From contig JAGCUA010000014.1 in NCBI GenBank assembly GCA_017963125.1, forward strand, positions 1 through 59,639: 59,639 nt of DNA. The letters are read 5' to 3'. The translations under genes were made by a program, and so were the position numbers. The notes beneath the pieces were generated by a model that was not told the DNA's origin, ran no database searches, and saw only the letters and a program-made list of their open reading frames with translations. Shown piece after piece: positions 35,910-45,027 of this stretch. Source of the DNA: a bacterium. Lineage in GTDB: Bacteria; UBP6; UBA1177. Within the stretch, counting starts at the first letter, position 1, and each line of letters begins with the position of its first letter.

Positions 35910-37196
35910 TTACCAGAACAAATGACAGAAGAGGACCGCTGCCATGATTCCCGCAAAATCGGCGCAAAGTGCCGCGGGAAGCGCGTGGCGGCTGTTTTTG
36001 ATGCTCACTGCGCCGAAGTAAAGCGCTAAAACGTAGAAAGTCGTTTCAGTTGAACCCTGCATTACCGAAACTAAGAACGAAAGGAAAGAATCGGGTTCGC
36101 TTCCGACGATCTGGCTCATTATTCCGAAAGCGCCGCTGCCGGAAAGAGGTCTCATAAGTGCCATCGGAAGAGCTTCTGCCGGCATTCCTACCAGATTGGT
36201 GACCGGATTCAGCAATCGGATCATGATGTCCATTGCGCCGCTCGCCTTGAACATGCCGACTGCCGCGAAGATCGCGACCATGAACGGGATTATTCTCACA
36301 GCGGTGTTGAAACCTTCTTTTGCGCCGCTGCACAAAGTTTCATAGATTTTCACATTCTTCAGATATCCGAAAATGAGGATGATTACGACTATCATCGGAA
36401 CGAGCCAGTCCGAAACAGCTTTTGTCACGCCTGTAAAAGTGATGTTGCTGAGATCTGACGATGCGATCTGATAGCCCATTCCGGCAAGAATGGCGAGCAT
36501 AAAAACCGAAACAACGATTTTTTTCCCGACCGAAGCTCTTTCTTCCGTGACTTCAGGCTGCTTTTCTTCGATTTCTGTCTGAATTTCACTCGCTGCGCAG
36601 TCGGGAGTTCTTCTTTGCAGGAGTTTTGTCGCTAAAATCGCAACAGTTGTCGAAACTATCGTTGCCAGAAGGGAAGGGATCAGTATCGAAGCGGGATCTT
36701 TGGCTCCTGCCGCCGCGCGGATCGTGATGACTCCGAGCGGAAGAAGCGTAACGCTTGAAGTGTTGATCGCTAAAAACAGGCACATCGCGTTTGTTGCGCG
36801 CCCTTTTTCGCCGTTGAGTTTGTCGAGTTCCTGCATCGCGTTGATGCCGAAAGGTGTCGCCGCGTTTCCCATGCCGAGCATGTTTGCCGACATATTCATG
36901 ACTATCGCACCGATTGCAGGATGATCCTTAGGTATTTCCGGAAAGAGTTTCGACATCACCGGCCGGACGATTTTTGCGATTATCCTGAGCGCCCCGGCCT
37001 CTTCGAGGATCTTCATCATTCCAAGCCAGAAAGCCATAGATCCGATGAGCCCCACGGCAAGCATGACAGCCGCTTTCGACTCTTCGAAAAGGGCAAGCGT
37101 GAGTGCGCTCATTTTGCCGAGCCACGCGGCCGAAGCGATCGAAATAAGGATTATCGAAAGCCAGATAATGTTTATGGTGGAAGCTTTTTCTTTCAT
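35910..37196 (-). CDS. SpmA-SpmB fusion, nucleoside-recognition (Gate) domain membrane protein
   Basis: The 428-residue protein joins SpmA-like and SpmB-like halves, each a Gate/nucleoside-recognition domain: MNMSANMLGMGNAATPFGINAM in the first and LMRPLSGSGAFGIMSQIVG with MQGSTETTFYVLALYFG in the second. Fusions of this kind are common outside spore formers; the role of the family is uncertain, with metabolite or nucleoside passage suggested by the shared domain. ATG 37196 touches the stop of the 5'-nucleotidase gene directly, so the two are coupled, which fits a nucleoside link. Confidence 0.88.
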   Translation of the reverse strand: MKEKASTINIIWLSIILISIASAAWLGKMSALTLALFEESKAAVMLAVGLIGSMAFWLGMMKILEEAGALRIIAKIVRPVMSKLFPEIPKDHPAIGAIVMNMSANMLGMGNAATPFGINAMQELDKLNGEKGRATNAMCLFLAINTSSVTLLPLGVITIRAAAGAKDPASILIPSLLATIVSTTVAILATKLLQRRTPDCAASEIQTEIEEKQPEVTEERASVGKKIVVSVFMLAILAGMGYQIASSDLSNITFTGVTKAVSDWLVPMIVVIILIFGYLKNVKIYETLCSGAKEGFNTAVRIIPFMVAIFAAVGMFKASGAMDIMIRLLNPVTNLVGMPAEALPMALMRPLSGSGAFGIMSQIVGSEPDSFLSFLVSVMQGSTETTFYVLALYFGAVSIKNSRHALPAALCADFAGIMAAVLFCHLFW

Positions 37197-39549
37197 TTAA
37201 TTGATCATTAAAATACGTTTGCCGCGCCCGCATTCGTCGTGTTTGGTCTGGTTCAGCGAGAAGTCGATCGGATTGATCTCTCCGAACAGGCTGAAAAAGT
37301 CGACAACTGCGTCACGCAGAGAAACCGATGTGTCGAGACGCGTCGTGTTTGCTTCGAGCATATAGAATCCGCTGCCTCCGCGGCCCATATAGTCGTTCGT
37401 TGCCATTTTGAACAGAAGGTTCGGCAGGAGCACTTCGTAGTTGTCTATGACTACGGTGTTGCCGATCTGCAGACATTTCGTCAGAGCGTAGGAATTGTAC
37501 TTTTTCTGGAGTTCTTCGCTCGGGTTGCAGTCAAGTTCAACTCCGATCCCGGCAACCTGAACCTGCGTTTTGCAGCCGCGTGTCGCCGATTTTCTTGCAA
37601 CGAAGTCAAAAAGCGTTTTCAGCTCGTTTCCGCTCAGATACATAGTTGTGATCGAGTTTTCGAACGGGAAAACCTCGTAAAGCTTTTCAAGTGTTATCTC
37701 TCCGGTCGGAATGTCGGCCCTGATTCCCATCGAGTTCGTGACGGCAAACTGCGCTCTTGCAAGCTCATGGTTCATCATCGCCGTGGTTACGATGTTCCCG
37801 AGCGGGCTGTCGCCGTTGGCAGGGTCGTTTCTCACGATCGTCGCAACTGCCTGTCCCACTTTTTTCTGGAGATACTGCGAGTAATCGAGACCCTGGACGT
37901 AAGGTTTCAGCATATTCACGAAGTCGCCGTTTTCCTCAATTTTCTCAGTGAGAGGGATCGTCCGGTATTTGTGCCATACGATGCGCTTGTTCTGGACCGC
38001 GATCTCAAGTTCTCCGACAACTTTGAGGTTTACGCCGCTGTGGACAACGATGACATCTCTTCCGTCGGGCCCTTTGAGGATCTTCGGCGGATCGAGGACA
38101 ACGTGGTGATGACCGCCTAAAATGAGGTCGACACCCTTGACTTTCTCGGCTATTTTGTAGTCGCCGTCAAGCCCCTGATGAGAAAGGATTACGATAATAT
38201 CGACAAGCGGACGAAGACTGTTGACGTAGCTCTGCGTAGTCTCGATCGGATCGAGGAAGTTGAGTCCCATGCTGCCGCCGACCTGATAACCTGAGTTGAG
38301 CGAGCTGTCGTTCGCAACTCCGACGATACCGACTGTTAAACCGCCGGCAAACGCGATCAGATAAGGCGAAGAAATATCCATCAAACCCTTGTTCCCGTCG
38401 TTGTCAAAGAGGTAGTTTGATGCAAGAAGCGGGAAACCGCCCGATTTTTTGTAAGCCGAAACAAGCCCGCCGGTGCCGTTGTCGAATTCGTGGTTTCCGA
38501 TAACCATCGCGTCGACGCCCAGTTTCTGCATCGAAAGCATCTCGATATCGCCTTTGTAGAGGTTGAACTCAGGCGCGCCCTGGAAAGTGTCTCCGCTGTC
38601 GAGGTAAAGCACCGGAACGCCGTTGCGGCTGTGTTTTTCCCTGATTTCTTCGATAACGGTTTTTGCCCTTGCGATCCCGCCTGTGTTGATGAGGCCCGGG
38701 CGGTAGTCGGAGTAGTCGCACTTTCCGTCGCGGTTGATGTCCTCACTCTCTTTTTCAGCTTTGATCATCGCCTGCTTGTATTCGCTCTCGTTCTCGAAAT
38801 TCTTGCTGAGAATGAGTTTTCCGTTTTCATCGCGCCAGGTCCTTCTCATAGAATCATAGGGATAATCGCATTTTCCGTTGTGGTTGCGGTCGTAAACAAG
38901 GGCGCAGTCATAGGTGTCGCACCAGCCGTCGAAGTTGATGTCCTCGCTTTTGTCGCACTCGCCGTTACCGTTCTTGTCCCAGCAGGTGATATACGCGGTC
39001 GAATAAGGATCCCAGCAGTCACCGGAACCGCATCCGCGTCCTGTATTTTCGACAGGATCGAAGTTCAGATCCTCTTCGGGATCGCAGATGTTGTTGTGGT
39101 TCGTGTCCCAGCATCTCTGACAGTCGAGAATATCGCATCTTCCGTCTTCGTTGATGTCTTCGATGACGAGCCCTTTTTCAATCGAGTCTGCGGCATAGTA
39201 GCCTTTTTCGATGAGCTCTTCTTTCGTGTAGTAGACATATTTTCCGTTTTCATAGACCTGATACTTGCCTGTTGCATCGTTGTATACACCGTTGCAGTAG
39301 GAGCCGCCACCGCTGTAATCAAGATCCCAGCACGGCGGGTTGCTTGACTGGAGCCCCATGTTTCTGTCGAACATATTGGGTTCCATCCAGAACGGAAGAT
39401 ACTTTCCGTGAGTATCGGTCGTGTGGATGAAAACCAGCTTCTGCGGAAGACCTTCGTCTACCGGCGCGCCGCCGTAGCTGTTGTCAAAGCATGATGTCAG
39501 AAAGAAGCACGAAAAAAAAAAAGGAAACTAAGATTTTGAAAGATTTCAT
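37197..39549 (-). CDS. 5'-nucleotidase-family surface lipoprotein with EF-hand-like insertion; frameshifted in a poly-A/T tract
   Basis: The gene starts at ATG 39549 behind GGAG, but the 11-T tract (39512-39522 on the minus strand) throws the reading frame out. With one T fewer, the product is 783 residues: a signal peptide ending in the lipobox FFLTSC (Cys20), then VFIHTTDTHGKYLPF with the first metal ligands. About 190 residues of D-x-N-x-D-G-x-C-D repeats follow, then SGDTFQGA, IGNHEFDNG, ILSHQG, GGHHHV and a C-terminal 5_nucleotid_C domain (ADIPTGEITLEKLYEVFPFE). It should dephosphorylate nucleotides outside the cell. Starting only at the in-frame ATG 39386 would lose the export signal and the first metal site. 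Confidence 0.78.
39512..39522. repeat. 11-bp homopolymer tract in the 5'-nucleotidase signal peptide
   Basis: Eleven As on the plus strand (Ts in the coding direction). A length of 10 or 13 restores the frame. It lies in the hydrophobic core of the signal peptide, a place where slipped-strand phase variation would switch the protein off. Confidence 0.85.
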
Positions 39550-39577
39550 AAAATCTCCGGGATTTTTTTACCTATGC

Positions 39578-41149
39578 TTAATAAATTCTCTTGTCGATGT
39601 CGTTTGCGTCAATGATATAGAATCCGTTGCTGCCGAAAATCGTGTCGTAAATACCTTTGACATGAAGTTTATCGCCTGCCTGGAAATCCTGGAAAGTTAC
39701 GTTTCCGAAATTCTCGGCAATAAGTTCTTTTTCTTCTTCACCGTTGTTAACTTTTTCTTCGAAAGTTATTTTCGTGTAGTTTTTGCCTTCCGGTTTTTCT
39801 ACCGATTTGACGGTGAGCTCGTCTGTTATTTCGATGAGAGTTCCTTTGTCCTTGTCGGAAAGAGCGGTGTAAGCCTTTTCAACAGCTGCAGGAACTGTTC
39901 CTGTTCCGGTTTTTACGATTGAACCTGCAGTTTTTGCGTTCTTGACTTCCCACTGATTGCCGTAGAAATCTACCTGACCTTCGATCGTGACTTTGTCGCC
40001 TTTTGCCGGAGCGGTTTCAGCAGTTACCTGATAAATGTAAAGTCCGCTGTAGTTGCCGGTCGTTCCGTCGGAAACATAGAAAGTATATCCTTTTCCGCCG
40101 TCGCTGAAATCCTTTGAAAGAACAGGGCTGATAACGATCGCATTTTCGATTCTTACAAGGTCTTTCTCTTCTTTTTCTCCGCCCTGAATCTCTTTGATCG
40201 TTGTTGTTTCGAGATCAGGTTCAACTGTCGGATCGGTCGGATCAGTCGGATCAACACCTTCTTCATCACCGGGAACGATATCGCTTTCCGCTCTCGGAGC
40301 AAGTCTGAAAGCGTTGTAGGAGTAAATCAGGATGCCTGTGATCGATTCTAACTCTTTGCCCTCTTTTCTTTGATCTTTCGGGTAGTAGTAGAAAGTCTTG
40401 TCAATTGCGAGATTGCCTGAAACTTCGAACAAACCGTGGGTATCCAGAGCAGTATTTGTAATTTTTACGTCGTTTACTTTTACAAGGACACTTTCGTATG
40501 CTTCAGCATCTTCGCCGTGGTTTGCAGTAGGATTGCCGTCCTCGAAAGGAGTCGCGATTTTTGTAGTGTCTTCGATTTCTGCTGCTTCAGGAACATCCGC
40601 TGTTCCGAGTTTTTTGATTTCGGCAGCTTCGATCTGAGTGCTTTCGTAGTATTCGGTATATTTTCCGCTTACTTCGAGTTTGTCGCCGATTGCGTATTCA
40701 CCGAGTTCCGCGGTATCTTTTATGAAAACATAGATTCCGGAGTAGGGCTGAGCCTTTTTGATGATTTCCGAAACATAAAGTCCCTGAATTGCGGTGTTTT
40801 CGTGAGTTTCTTTGTCCTGATTGTAAAAGACCGCAGTTACAACGCACTCGGGAACTGTAACTTCTGTTTTTTCAGCAATTTCGCCTTTCTGAATCTGGGT
40901 GATTATGCCGCTTCCGGGTACATCAGTCGGGTCAGTCGTAGGATCGGTCGTCGGGTCAGTCGTAGGATCGGTCGTCGGATCAGTTGTAGGATCGGTCGTC
41001 GAATCAGTCGGCTCAGTCGTAGGATCCGCGGTTTCGTCGCAATTCTCTTCATCCGGATTGCAGTCCTTGCCGGAATCGGTTGTCGATCCGCAGGAAATGC
41101 AGAAGATTGCCAGGATCAGAGCAAAAAACATGACGGAAAATTTTTTCAT
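39578..41149 (-). CDS. Lipoprotein with two OB-fold-like domains and DPTT stalk
   Basis: A 523-residue lipoprotein (lipobox CISC) has an acidic Cys-containing start, a DPTTDPTTDPTT stalk, and two strand-rich repeats (residues about 75-270 and 295-523). The second shows typical extracellular OB-fold/YhcR-like phrasing: KGDKVTIEGQVDFYGNQWEV, ITDELTVKSVEKPEGKNYTK and GNVTFQDFQAGDKLHVKGIY. Such domains accompany secreted nucleases or 5'-nucleotidases, and the 5'-nucleotidase gene follows 28 nt downstream. ATG 41149 with GGAGAG is preferred over a longer frame. Probably binds nucleic acid or nucleotides at the surface; inference. Confidence 0.75.
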   Translation of the reverse strand: MKKFSVMFFALILAIFCISCGSTTDSGKDCNPDEENCDETADPTTEPTDSTTDPTTDPTTDPTTDPTTDPTTDPTDVPGSGIITQIQKGEIAEKTEVTVPECVVTAVFYNQDKETHENTAIQGLYVSEIIKKAQPYSGIYVFIKDTAELGEYAIGDKLEVSGKYTEYYESTQIEAAEIKKLGTADVPEAAEIEDTTKIATPFEDGNPTANHGEDAEAYESVLVKVNDVKITNTALDTHGLFEVSGNLAIDKTFYYYPKDQRKEGKELESITGILIYSYNAFRLAPRAESDIVPGDEEGVDPTDPTDPTVEPDLETTTIKEIQGGEKEEKDLVRIENAIVISPVLSKDFSDGGKGYTFYVSDGTTGNYSGLYIYQVTAETAPAKGDKVTIEGQVDFYGNQWEVKNAKTAGSIVKTGTGTVPAAVEKAYTALSDKDKGTLIEITDELTVKSVEKPEGKNYTKITFEEKVNNGEEEKELIAENFGNVTFQDFQAGDKLHVKGIYDTIFGSNGFYIIDANDIDKRIY

Positions 41150-41210
41150 TTTTTTCTCTCCATACAAGAAAATTATTAAAAAGTTCAAAGACTCAAACAG
41201 CAAACGCGCG

Positions 41211-41237
41211 ATTATACACAAAATAAGAATTTTTCAA
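41211..41237 (-). promoter_or_regulatory. Promoter of the OB-fold lipoprotein/5'-nucleotidase/SpmAB operon
   Basis: On the minus strand TTGAAA, 15 bp and TATAAT are followed by CGCGCGTTTG. The discriminator is the same as upstream of hisS and the rpiB pair. Confidence 0.6.
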
Positions 41238-41297
41238 AGAGAAATTTATTTGTAAAAAGGTCATTTTTAGGCGTACCGGCGATTCAAGGGGTGTTTT

Positions 41298-42554
41298 TTA
41301 GTTTTTTGCAGCTGTGATAGCTGAAATCATTCCCGGAATGTCGTCTTTGTCGAAAATGGTCTGCTCTCTCGTCGCCATGTTTTTCATGAGGATCTTGCCG
41401 TTGGCTGCTTCGTCTTCACCGATTATGAAAACGAATGAAGCATTAGTCTTTTCAGCTTTCTGAAGAGCTTTTTTAAGTTTTTTCGGTTTGTAATCTGCAA
41501 GGAAACGGATATTCTCTTTCGACATTTTTTTAGTAAATTCAACAAGCCGCAAAACTGCTTCGTCGCAGAGGGCATATCCTGCCGAAAGCGGTTCTTCGTG
41601 ATAGAAATCTTCCGGAATGAGGTCGAAAAGTCTCTCAAGTCCCATCGCAAAACCGGTTGCCGGAGTATCGCTTCCTCCGATATCGCTGACTAAATTGTCG
41701 TATCTTCCGCCGCCTGCGACTGCATTCTGGGAACCGCCTGTTTTCGCTACGATCTCAAACGCCGTTTTTGTGTAGTAGTCAAGTCCGCGGACGATGAAAG
41801 GATCAAGGACGAACGGTACGCCGAAAGCATGAAGCGCTTTCTGAAGTTCCTCGAAGTGGTTTTTGCAGTCGTCGCAGAGATAGTCTGTCATTTTCGGCAC
41901 GTCTGTGAAACGGTTTTTCGGGTCGCACGCCTTGCAGTCGAGAAGACGCAGCGGGTTGAGTTCAAGACGCGTCCTGCAGTCTTCGCAAAGCTCCTCTTTT
42001 TTCGCCGAGAAGTATTCGATCAGTTTTTCGCGGTAAGCGGCGCGGCACTCTTTGCAGCCTATAGAATTGAGGTGGATCTCGTAATCTATCCCGAAATGTT
42101 CAAGCACACGGGATGCAGTGAAGATCATTTCGGCATCCATCTGCGGTGTTTCGTCACCGAAAATCTCTACTCCGAACTGGTGGAACTGGCGGAAACGCCC
42201 TTTCTGCGGACGCTCGTATCTGAAAAACGGCGCAATGTAGAACGCTTTGAAGGGAGCCGGATAGTTGATCCCGATTCCGTGCTCGACAAAGGCTCTGACT
42301 ACGCTTGCGGTCCCTTCAGGCCTCATCGCGACGTGACGCCCTTTTTTGTCTAAGAAGTCGTACATCTCCTTTTTTACAACGTCCGTCGTTTCGCCGACAC
42401 CGCGCTTGAAAAGGGCGATTTCTTCAAGGATCGGCGTTCTGAATTCGCCGAAATCGGCAGCAGCCATCATCTTTTTTATGTCTTCTTCCATTCTTCCCCA
42501 GCGGAAAGCCTTTTCTCCGAAGAGGTCGTTCATTCCCTTGATTGCTGAAATCAT
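41298..42554 (-). CDS. hisS: Histidyl-tRNA synthetase
   Basis: The 418-residue class II synthetase charges tRNA-His. Motif 2 is FRYERPQKGRFRQFHQFGVE, the HisA/HisB signatures appear as RGLDYYTKTAFEIV and AGGGRYDNLV, and motif 3 as GFAMGLERLFDL. An internal four-Cys knuckle set (EDCRTRLELNPLRLLDCKAC and LCDDCKNHF) is typical of the bacterial insertion domain. ATG 42554 with GGAG is preferred over an ATG 10 codons upstream. Monocistronic by its strong promoter and flanking divergent gene. Confidence 0.96.
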   Translation of the reverse strand: MISAIKGMNDLFGEKAFRWGRMEEDIKKMMAAADFGEFRTPILEEIALFKRGVGETTDVVKKEMYDFLDKKGRHVAMRPEGTASVVRAFVEHGIGINYPAPFKAFYIAPFFRYERPQKGRFRQFHQFGVEIFGDETPQMDAEMIFTASRVLEHFGIDYEIHLNSIGCKECRAAYREKLIEYFSAKKEELCEDCRTRLELNPLRLLDCKACDPKNRFTDVPKMTDYLCDDCKNHFEELQKALHAFGVPFVLDPFIVRGLDYYTKTAFEIVAKTGGSQNAVAGGGRYDNLVSDIGGSDTPATGFAMGLERLFDLIPEDFYHEEPLSAGYALCDEAVLRLVEFTKKMSKENIRFLADYKPKKLKKALQKAEKTNASFVFIIGEDEAANGKILMKNMATREQTIFDKDDIPGMISAITAAKN

Positions 42555-42594
42555 TGCGTTTCTCCAATATAAACAACAAATCAAAAAACGCGCG

Positions 42595-42622
42595 ATGGTA
42601 GCACAAAAAGCGAATATTTCAA
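42595..42622 (-). promoter_or_regulatory. hisS promoter
   Basis: On the minus strand TTGAAA, 16 bp and TACCAT are followed by CGCGCGTTTTTTG. It is 9 nt from the divergent promoter at 42632, so the two share their upstream DNA. Confidence 0.6.
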
Positions 42623-42631
42623 GGAATGCAT

Positions 42632-42659
42632 TTGACGAAATGATTTGTTTAATTACAAT
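42632..42659 (+). promoter_or_regulatory. Promoter of the small Lys-rich membrane protein
   Basis: TTGACG, 16 bp and TACAAT (42654-42659), followed by CCGCCGAAC. The ATG lies 27 nt downstream, preceded by GGAGG. Confidence 0.7.
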
Positions 42660-42686
42660 CCGCCGAACTTTTTCTTTGGAGGCAAA

Positions 42687-42968
42687 ATGAAAAAAGTTAT
42701 TGTTATTTCAATAGTTATCGTTGCCGCAATAGCGATTTTCGCGGCAGTCGCCCTTAAATCAGACATTTCCGTGCCTGAGGCAGCCGAAAAAGCCGCTGTC
42801 GAACAGCAGCAGCTCGAACCGAAAGATCTCAAGATTCCACCAACGACGATAAAAACGCCTAAAATCATGACTTTGGACAAAGAGAAGCTCAAAGAAGTCA
42901 TGAAAAAAATGAAAGAGAAAGAAAAAGATCCCAACTATCATAAAAAAGGCGAAAGCTGCGGCGAATAG
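42687..42968 (+). CDS. Small membrane-anchored Lys-rich protein
   Basis: The 93-residue product has one N-terminal membrane helix (KVIVISIVIVAAIAIFAAVA) and a charged, periplasm-facing tail (PKIMTLDKEKLKEVMKKMKE) ending YHKKGESCGE. A single terminal Cys could form a disulfide or bind metal. No family is recognised. GGAGG precedes ATG. It converges with the U32-like gene with no nucleotide between the stops. Confidence 0.7.
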   Translation: MKKVIVISIVIVAAIAIFAAVALKSDISVPEAAEKAAVEQQQLEPKDLKIPPTTIKTPKIMTLDKEKLKEVMKKMKEKEKDPNYHKKGESCGE

Positions 42969-44561
42969 TTACCGCATTTCAAGAATCATTCTGTCAGCCT
43001 GCGATTTCAAAAACCTCAGAGCGTCATCCGAAATATCGGCGATACTTACCCAAAGTTCCCGTTTTCCGCCGTTTCTCACCATTTTTTTATGAGAAATGAA
43101 TTCGGAAAAACCGATGTGGTTTTTAAGGAAAATATTGATGTCAGGCCATGAATAGTTGTTTCTGTTTTCAGATCTGAAGCGCGAAACGAATATCGGAGTC
43201 GAAGCAGAAAGATACGACGGCGCGTCATCGTAAGCAGCGCATGAAAGCGGATGAAGAATGATCTCCCTGTCAGGAAAGATCCTGCCGAGAGCGGTCTGCA
43301 TGACGGCGTTGGGAACGACTATCCCCTTTAGTTTTGCCATTTCTGAAATTTCGGCGATGTCTTTATCGTTGAGAGCGCCTGCGACATAGATGTAATCGGA
43401 AAAACCTTTAGGAATGTTGCGGTCATAGATCAGGACCCTGCGCTCGATGTTCTTGCTTTTGAAAGCGGCGAATTTTTTGATGTCGTCCGAAATCAGCGTC
43501 ACTTTTGCCCGTTCCGAATATTTCCTGAAACTTTTTTTCTTTTCAGGTTTTTCAGTGTTTTCTTCGGGTTTCGGAAGAACTTCGGAGAGGGGCAGGGTAT
43601 AGAGATGATGCCGTGCCCGCTTCAGAAAGTCTTTTTCCTCTTCAGTGTATCTGCAAATCATCAGAACTGAATCGTAAGCGCCTGATATTTCAGCAGAAAG
43701 TTTTGAGTCCCCGACTTTTTTCGCAGTGACTCCCTCTATCCATTTTCCTTTGTAGAACGCTCCCGAATATCCGTAAAAATCGATCAGCCCTTTGTCGAAC
43801 ATCGCCGATGAATTTTTATCGAGCAGGAAAGAGTAGCTCTTTTTGTCTGCGGTTTTTCCGGGTTTCAGTATCTCTGCACCGACCGGATAGCGGTAATTCC
43901 ATGATCTTTCAAGGATCTTTTCCTTTGCTCCGCTCGTTTTCACTTCGGGGAAGAAAGTCTTTTCAGAAAAAAGAAGGAACGGTGCATCCTCAGGCGCGCA
44001 CAGATCAGGTTTCATCGAGACGGGAAATTCTATACCTGCTTTCGACGTGCTTTTCTCGCGGCAGCGGTTGTCGCAGTTGAAGCAGTTCTGTGGAATACTT
44101 TTCCTCGAAAGGCAGAGTCCGAATTCGGCTATGCACGCTTTGTCGCTTACGAAATAAACAGGTTCGAGGCCGTTCTTTTTCGCAAGATCGAAGTTGGATT
44201 TTCCGCTGACGACGGGCATTACACCGGAATTTTTGAAAAAGTCGGGGTATGCCGTCATTCTGAAATCGGCAAAGAGAGCGATCTTTCCGGAAAAACCGGC
44301 TTCACGCAAAGGCTTTACAACTGATGAATCTGTCAGAAAAACATAATCAAAAGTATTGCAATTCTGTAAAAAAAGCTCGAAAGGATAGGAACTTTTCTCG
44401 TAAAATACGGCAGTTACAGATTTTTTGCGCTTCAAAGAGGCAATGATTCTGTTGAAAGTCTCAAAATCGTCGAAAAACGGAATTACAGGAATACCGTCCG
44501 GAATGTTCTGCCGAAGATTGAAGATCTGTTCGGGGAATTGAATAAAATAGAAGTGTTCCAA
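42969..44561 (-). CDS. Divergent peptidase-U32-like protein
   Basis: The 530-residue protein is not clearly assignable, but its first half reads like a U32 (YegQ/UbiU) protein: a barrel strand IALFADFRMTAYPDFFKNSG and a cysteine cluster C143, C150, C160, C163, C167 (KACIAEFGLCLSRKSIPQNC). The spacing of C143-x6-C150 and C150-x16-C167 equals that of the first three Fe-S ligands in UbiU as I recall it. The C-terminal half has no obvious domain. It may be an Fe-S hydroxylase-type accessory protein or an unrelated protein. The PxxKW-like small Cys gene lies 11 nt upstream on the same strand and may be cotranscribed. Confidence 0.6.
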   Translation of the reverse strand: MEHFYFIQFPEQIFNLRQNIPDGIPVIPFFDDFETFNRIIASLKRKKSVTAVFYEKSSYPFELFLQNCNTFDYVFLTDSSVVKPLREAGFSGKIALFADFRMTAYPDFFKNSGVMPVVSGKSNFDLAKKNGLEPVYFVSDKACIAEFGLCLSRKSIPQNCFNCDNRCREKSTSKAGIEFPVSMKPDLCAPEDAPFLLFSEKTFFPEVKTSGAKEKILERSWNYRYPVGAEILKPGKTADKKSYSFLLDKNSSAMFDKGLIDFYGYSGAFYKGKWIEGVTAKKVGDSKLSAEISGAYDSVLMICRYTEEEKDFLKRARHHLYTLPLSEVLPKPEENTEKPEKKKSFRKYSERAKVTLISDDIKKFAAFKSKNIERRVLIYDRNIPKGFSDYIYVAGALNDKDIAEISEMAKLKGIVVPNAVMQTALGRIFPDREIILHPLSCAAYDDAPSYLSASTPIFVSRFRSENRNNYSWPDINIFLKNHIGFSEFISHKKMVRNGGKRELWVSIADISDDALRFLKSQADRMILEMR

Positions 44562-44572
44562 AATTCAGAAAC

Positions 44573-44815
44573 TTATTTCTTTTTGCCGGCTGCTCTTTTC
44601 GAAGCTTTAAGAGGATTGAGCTTCTTAGTAACAACTTTAACTTCTCTTTTTACATGAGAAGCAAAAGAACAAACCTGGTCATTTTCCCAGTGAAATGAAG
44701 GATCTGCATATTTTTTGCAGAAGCTGCCTGCCTCTGTAGCTTCAACTTTGTCGCAGCCTTCGCAACGTTCGTCAACCGGAAGTCTTGTTATTTTTTCGAA
44801 ATCTTTGTTAGCCAT
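44573..44815 (-). CDS. PxxKW-like small Cys-rich protein
   Basis: The 80-residue protein has four cysteines in the plan CEGCDKVEATEAGSFCKKYA followed by DPSFHW and VCSFASH, close to the PxxKW Cys-rich family found in sulfate-reducing and related bacteria, with His in place of Lys (PSFHW). The C-terminus is strongly basic (KASKRAAGKKK). The four Cys could bind a metal. A GGAGGG ribosome site is present. It heads the minus-strand pair with the U32-like gene. Confidence 0.7.
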   Translation of the reverse strand: MANKDFEKITRLPVDERCEGCDKVEATEAGSFCKKYADPSFHWENDQVCSFASHVKREVKVVTKKLNPLKASKRAAGKKK

Positions 44816-44957
44816 TTTTTATACCCTCCAAAATGGTTAGAACCAAAAAACCGCGACAGCATATTCAGAAAATCTGAAATGTCAATATAAATCGAACATT
44901 GTGCAAAGCTCTGAACGGCATAAAAACGTCTTCCTGATAAAATAACGGCTTTGAGAT

Positions 44958-44985
44958 TTGACTATTCGGAAACTTTCCGTATATT
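44958..44985 (+). promoter_or_regulatory. Promoter of the YitT-like gene
   Basis: TTGACT, 16 bp and TATATT (44980-44985), followed by GCCGCCGC, a strongly GC-rich discriminator. Confidence 0.65.
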
Positions 44986-45027
44986 GCCGCCGCTTTTGGT
45001 TTTTTGTTATTTTTAATGGAGAAAATC

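Noticed and set aside
42555..42686. Regulatory leader (T-box or attenuator) for hisS
   Set aside because: The leader is only about 35 nt long, too short for such a structure, and no His codon run is present.
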